Source of the DNA: an uncultured Parasutterella sp.
GTDB lineage: Bacteria; Pseudomonadota; Gammaproteobacteria; Burkholderiales; Burkholderiaceae_F
NCBI GenBank assembly: GCA_900766055.1
Contig: CAAFTZ010000132.1
Location: forward strand, 1 to 9,669
Direction: 5' to 3'
Length of the DNA: 9,669 nucleotides
Shown here: piece after piece, positions 6,756 through 9,669 of the stretch
Layout of the letters: the number at the start of each line of letters is the position of its first letter
Position numbering within the stretch: the first letter of the stretch is position 1
Made by a program: the position numbers and the translations under genes
The notes under the pieces: model-generated
Told to the model about the DNA's origin: nothing
Databases searched by the model: none
What the model saw: the letters and a program-made list of their open reading frames with translations, nothing else

Positions 6756-6780
6756 CCAAAAATACTCTAAGAGACACGAA

Positions 6781-6806
6781 GCGGTACCGCTTGCTTTCGG
6801 CACCGC
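6781..6806 (-). other. Second hairpin between the ferredoxin subunit stop and the terminator
   Basis: On the minus strand GCGGTGCCG (6806-6798), an 8-nt loop and CGGTACCGC (6789-6781) pair over 9 bp with one G-U wobble. The proximal arm also sits in a perfect 14-bp palindrome AAGCGGTACCGCTT (6779-6792). It begins 10 nt after the ferredoxin stop codon and has no T-run, so it is more likely an mRNA 3'-end stabiliser than a terminator. Confidence 0.55.
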
Positions 6807-6816
6807 AATTCAAAGA

Positions 6817-7458
6817 TTAGGCTTTGACCTTCATAGCGCCGAAATCTGTAATCGAAGAAATGAAACGGATCTTCGGAGAAGTACCGGCATCTTTATTGAT
6901 GATCTGAGCCTTAGCAATCAAGGCTTTCTGAGCATCGGTCGGGTTGTCGTAGTCCACTAACTGCAAAGCTTTAGTTGAGCAGACTTCAACGCAGGCAGGC
7001 AAGCGTCCTTGGGAAGTACGATGGGTGCACAGAGTGCAGTGCTCGGCTTTTCCCGGGACACGGGTTGTCCAAGCTGTCGGGCTGGCGCTTCTTCCGCCGA
7101 GCGGTTTGAGGTCTCCGTAGTAGGACTGTTTGTTCGGATCGGAGAATTTAGGCGCACCATACGGACAGGCAGCTAAGCAGCCTTTGCAGCCGATGCACTT
7201 CTTCTGGTCGATCAGAACTTCACCGTGCGGTCCGAAGTAAACGGCTTTTACCGGGCAGACCTTCACGCAGGCGGGATTTTCGCAGTGCATACAGGAAACG
7301 CGGAAGTATTCGATGACTTCTTCAACCGGATGCTCAAGTCTTTCCAAATGGTTCCACTTCACACCAGGCGCAACTTGGTTTTCTTCTTTACAAGCGACGA
7401 AGCAGGCGTGGCAGCCGACGCAGTCGTCAGCATTAACAATGATTCCATATTTGCTCAT
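6817..7458 (-). CDS. Four-cluster ferredoxin subunit (DmsB-type) of the molybdoenzyme
   Basis: A 213-residue electron-transfer subunit with 16 cysteines in four groups: C13/16/19/23, C56/59/64/68, C88/91/94/98 and C141/144/156/160. They are arranged to hold four [4Fe-4S] clusters as in DmsB and related subunits; the protein contains no other cysteine. It has no signal peptide, so it would be carried across the membrane with the Tat-exported catalytic subunit. The start at 7458 (MSKYGIIVNADDC) has AAGGAG 6 nt upstream, partly covering the stop codon of the preceding gene. An in-frame ATG at 7485 would overlap that gene and adds a lysine-rich tail with no family match. It follows the catalytic gene by 10 bp and is the last gene of the operon before a strong terminator. 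Clusters would pass electrons from a quinol-oxidising partner to the molybdenum subunit, but no membrane anchor gene follows. Confidence 0.93.
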   Translation of the reverse strand: MSKYGIIVNADDCVGCHACFVACKEENQVAPGVKWNHLERLEHPVEEVIEYFRVSCMHCENPACVKVCPVKAVYFGPHGEVLIDQKKCIGCKGCLAACPYGAPKFSDPNKQSYYGDLKPLGGRSASPTAWTTRVPGKAEHCTLCTHRTSQGRLPACVEVCSTKALQLVDYDNPTDAQKALIAKAQIINKDAGTSPKIRFISSITDFGAMKVKA

Positions 7459-7468
7459 GACGATCTCC

Positions 7469-9669
7469 TTAGGCTTTCTTTTCAATACGGACGGGATTTT
7501 CGAAGTAGCTCGGATAACCGGACAGCGGATCGCGATTGCCGCGGTTCATGAGTTTCTGGGTATTCTGGTTGTCAAGCCAGCCGTATTGAGCGTCAATCGT
7601 GCCGACAGGAACAATCAGAGAAACCACTGCTTTGGCTTCTACAGGTCCGCCGTAGGGAGATGTAATAAGGATGGCATCGCCTTCCTTAATACCTCTGGCC
7701 TCAGCATCCTTCGGGTTGATGTTGACGTGCAGGCAGTCTTCGATTTCCATCAGATAGGGCTGGTCCGTACGGGTCTTGCTGTGTGTGATGTACGGTTTGC
7801 GAGAACCGTTCATGAGGCGAAGATCAAATTCTTTGCTGAGCTCGGTCATCGGTTTGTATTCCGGGAGGCCGGGGTAGCCGAATTTAGCCGCACGATCCGA
7901 GAAGAAGTCCAGCTTGCCGGAAAGCGTGTTGAAGCCGGGTTTTCCGTCCGGACGCAGTCTTCCGTCTTCGTACTTCTTGAAGCCGGGTTTCGGAGCCGGG
8001 ATACGGCTGATCTGAGGCAGCGCGTCTCTGAACTTGACCAGGTCGCCGCCTTCGTACTGATGAAGGATGAAGTCGAGGGCCTTTTCGGGATCGCCGTCAA
8101 AGAAGTGTTCAGGTTTATCGATAATGCAGCCGAGTTCCAGCGCAATACGCCAGTCTTCTTTAGCTTCTCCGAGCGGTTTGATCGGTTTACGAACTGCAAT
8201 GTTCGGACCGTACCAGCCGAAAGGAGCATGGCGTTCATAGTTCATCGCAGCAGGCAGAATAATGTCCATGTTGCGGTGGCTGTCTTTGCGATGGAAGTAA
8301 TCCGTTGCGAAAGCAAAATCTAACTTCGAGAGAGCGTCGTTATAAACATCAGGCTGCGGCCAGATGTTGACGTTAAAGCCCCATCCGCAGAAGACTTTGA
8401 CCTTGCCGTCGCGAACCCATTCAGGCAGATTGTTCGGGCTAGTCTGATCCTGCAGGTCATGCCAAAGCGGAAGTTCGTCTTTATCTAAGCGGCGAGCTTT
8501 CACTTCAGGGGAGTTCCACCACTTCTTGTCGGCCATAGCAGGATGCAGACCGAAGGCGGCCATGGAGAGACCCTTGGGAGGCTGACCGAAAGGAACGCCG
8601 CCTGGGATATCGATATAGCCCATTAAGATCGGAAGCAGAAGCAGACCGCGAGTGTTGTTCACGCCGTTGGAGTTGTGAGACAGTGACTGAGTGGTCAGAG
8701 TGAATGAGCCGGGACCCTGAGCCCAGAGACGAGCAGCTGCGACAACTTTGTCGGCAGGTACACCGGTGATTTCCTGAGTCTTTTCAGGAGTGAACTGGTC
8801 AACGTACTTGGCGTATTCTTCGAAACCGTGTGTCCACTGATCGATGAAGGGCTTATTAATAAGGTTTTCTTTGATCAGGACGCGGGCGATACCGGCAGCT
8901 AAGGCGGCGTCCGTACCGATCGCCGGAGCCAAATGGATATCCGCGATTTCTGCGGCTTTGGTTCTTCTGGTATCAACTGTGATGATCTTGCAGCCGCGTG
9001 CTTTTGCGGCCTTAATGGCTTCCCACCAACCCAGGGGCTGAGCCCAAACGTTGGTAGCCATAATCATGTAGACCTTGGTGTCTTTCATCGGTGTGGAACC
9101 GTTGTTCGGCTGTCCGAAGTTGAGCTGTTCAGCCATCATGCAGCCGGAGCGGCAAGCGGCAGAGGATTCCGTGGCCCAAGTGGGAGAGTCGAAATAACGA
9201 GCCAAACGATAAATAGAGGGTCTCGGTTCTTTCGGGTCGCCCGCATAGAACATGACGGATTCGGGACCGTATTTCTTTTTGGCGGCGAGCATGTTGGCAG
9301 CGATGGTCTTGTAAGCCTCATCCCAGGTAATACGAACCCAGCCCGGATCTTCTGCGCCTTTGGGGGCCGTACGCTTCATCGGATAAAGCAGACGATTCGG
9401 GTTATACAAGCGCTGCAGGGTGCTCATGCCTTTGGAGCAGAGCCAGTGACGCGGATGTCCTTTCCAGTTCTGAATACTGATGATGTTATTGCCTTGTGCC
9501 TGGAATTGAATTCCGCATGCGGGAACGTGGTTGCAAGAATCGCAAATAGCAAAGCCCGTCCATTCCTGCGGCTGGGGGTTTGCAGCCTGAGCAAGAACGG
9601 AGGAAGCCGGAGAGACGGCCGGGAGAGCGGAGATTGCCTTGAGAATTTGCCTTCTTGAGAGTTTTTGCA
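7469..9669 (-). CDS. Tat-exported molybdopterin oxidoreductase catalytic subunit (start just outside the window)
   Basis: The frame runs from TAA at 7469-7471 to the right edge. The first ATG inside the window (9427) is internal: translation upstream of it gives QKLSRRQILKA, a Tat motif, then a hydrophobic stretch with a VLAQA-like cleavage site, then an Fe-S cluster motif. The edge bases read TG, so an ATG whose A is base 10 of the next block (9670) would give MQKLSRRQ and 733 residues. In that numbering cysteines 43, 46, 52 and 78 (spacing x2, x5, x25) should bind the [4Fe-4S] cluster. C177 (RSGCMMAEQ) is the likely molybdenum ligand, with C173 nearby. The C-terminal domain (about 610-733) is the dinucleotide-binding domain: CLHVNINPKDAEARGIKEGD. 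This is a DMSO-reductase-superfamily periplasmic reductase; the substrate is unknown. It is followed at 10 bp by its ferredoxin subunit and served by the TorD-like chaperone. Confidence 0.92.
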   Translation of the reverse strand, partial: QKLSRRQILKAISALPAVSPASSVLAQAANPQPQEWTGFAICDSCNHVPACGIQFQAQGNNIISIQNWKGHPRHWLCSKGMSTLQRLYNPNRLLYPMKRTAPKGAEDPGWVRITWDEAYKTIAANMLAAKKKYGPESVMFYAGDPKEPRPSIYRLARYFDSPTWATESSAACRSGCMMAEQLNFGQPNNGSTPMKDTKVYMIMATNVWAQPLGWWEAIKAAKARGCKIITVDTRRTKAAEIADIHLAPAIGTDAALAAGIARVLIKENLINKPFIDQWTHGFEEYAKYVDQFTPEKTQEITGVPADKVVAAARLWAQGPGSFTLTTQSLSHNSNGVNNTRGLLLLPILMGYIDIPGGVPFGQPPKGLSMAAFGLHPAMADKKWWNSPEVKARRLDKDELPLWHDLQDQTSPNNLPEWVRDGKVKVFCGWGFNVNIWPQPDVYNDALSKLDFAFATDYFHRKDSHRNMDIILPAAMNYERHAPFGWYGPNIAVRKPIKPLGEAKEDWRIALELGCIIDKPEHFFDGDPEKALDFILHQYEGGDLVKFRDALPQISRIPAPKPGFKKYEDGRLRPDGKPGFNTLSGKLDFFSDRAAKFGYPGLPEYKPMTELSKEFDLRLMNGSRKPYITHSKTRTDQPYLMEIEDCLHVNINPKDAEARGIKEGDAILITSPYGGPVEAKAVVSLIVPVGTIDAQYGWLDNQNTQKLMNRGNRDPLSGYPSYFENPVRIEKKA

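Larger units (their letters stand above)
6473..6816. other. 344-bp gene-free region: chaperone leader/promoter and operon 3' hairpins
   Basis: No credible gene lies here. The right part (6731-6816) holds two hairpins that end the molybdoenzyme operon. The left part (6473-6730) should contain the chaperone promoter. It shows AACTG-TAT-CAGTT (6527-6539), the palindrome CTGCGCAG (6501-6508), CTTAT-N5-ATAAG (6620-6634), TTTTCC/GGAAAA (6704-6722) and a 10-bp inverted repeat TCGAAAATAA/TTATTTTCGA (6624-6633, 6683-6692). I see no convincing -35/-10 pair and no clear FNR site (TTGAT-N4-ATCAA). Confidence 0.6.

Noticed and set aside
7459..7485. Ferredoxin subunit start at 7485
   Set aside because: It overlaps the catalytic gene and adds a lysine-rich segment; the ATG at 7458 has AAGGAG at 6 nt and gives the normal family N-terminus.
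7313..8323. Long plus-strand open frame (336 residues) antisense to the molybdoenzyme gene
   Set aside because: It mirrors the codon pattern of the strongly supported minus-strand gene, shows no recognisable domain and spans the junction of two real genes.
8933..9658. Plus-strand open frame of 241 residues at the right end
   Set aside because: It is antisense to the conserved Tat/Fe-S and molybdopterin-binding coding sequence, with no ribosome site or domain.
1..9669. CRISPR array, insertion sequence, tRNA or phage genes
   Set aside because: I saw no regularly spaced repeats, transposase motifs, terminal inverted repeats or cloverleaf sequences anywhere in the window.

Overview
The window looks like chromosomal DNA of a host-associated betaproteobacterium. 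A Sutterellaceae-type anaerobe (Sutterella, Parasutterella or Turicimonas) is my best guess. The reasons are the moderate GC content, the Tat-exported molybdopterin respiratory module with a TorD-family chaperone, and lipid A modification genes of Gram-negative type. The genus is inference; there is no rRNA or other marker in the window.

Layout, left to right. (1) 1-437, + strand: the C-terminal part of a LysR-type regulator, cut by the window edge. (2) 434-2728, - strand: a 764-residue membrane protein that joins a complete PAP2-type phosphatase domain to a complete EptA/MCR-type phosphoethanolamine transferase. (3) 2729-2825: a 97-bp divergent control region carrying three operator-like hexamers spaced exactly 11 bp apart. 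(4) 2826-4822, + strand: an OmpR-family response regulator and a membrane sensor kinase with a 4-nt start/stop overlap. (5) 4793-5764, - strand: an AEC-family transporter whose 3' end overlaps the kinase gene by 30 bp. (6) 5765-5902: a terminator and an 18-bp perfect palindrome matching the CRP-type TGTGA-N6-TCACA pattern. (7) 5903-6472, - strand: a TorD-like chaperone. (8) 6473-6816: 344 bp without a gene, holding the chaperone leader and the tandem hairpins that end the upstream operon. (9) 6817-9669, - strand: a molybdoenzyme operon, with a Tat-exported catalytic subunit (start codon apparently one base beyond the window edge) followed by a 16-cysteine, four-cluster ferredoxin subunit.

Two functional groups stand out. 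The first is an envelope-remodelling locus. The PAP2-EptA fusion could remove (or exchange) a phosphate on lipid A or recycle a lipid by-product while adding phosphoethanolamine, and the divergently encoded two-component system probably controls it through the shared intergenic operator, by analogy with PmrAB. The second is a periplasmic anaerobic reductase module: the molybdoenzyme A subunit, the electron-transfer B subunit and a dedicated TorD-type chaperone in a separate transcription unit. No membrane anchor (DmsC/NrfD type) is encoded here and the substrate cannot be assigned from sequence. The AEC transporter, probably for a small organic anion, is a separate unit.
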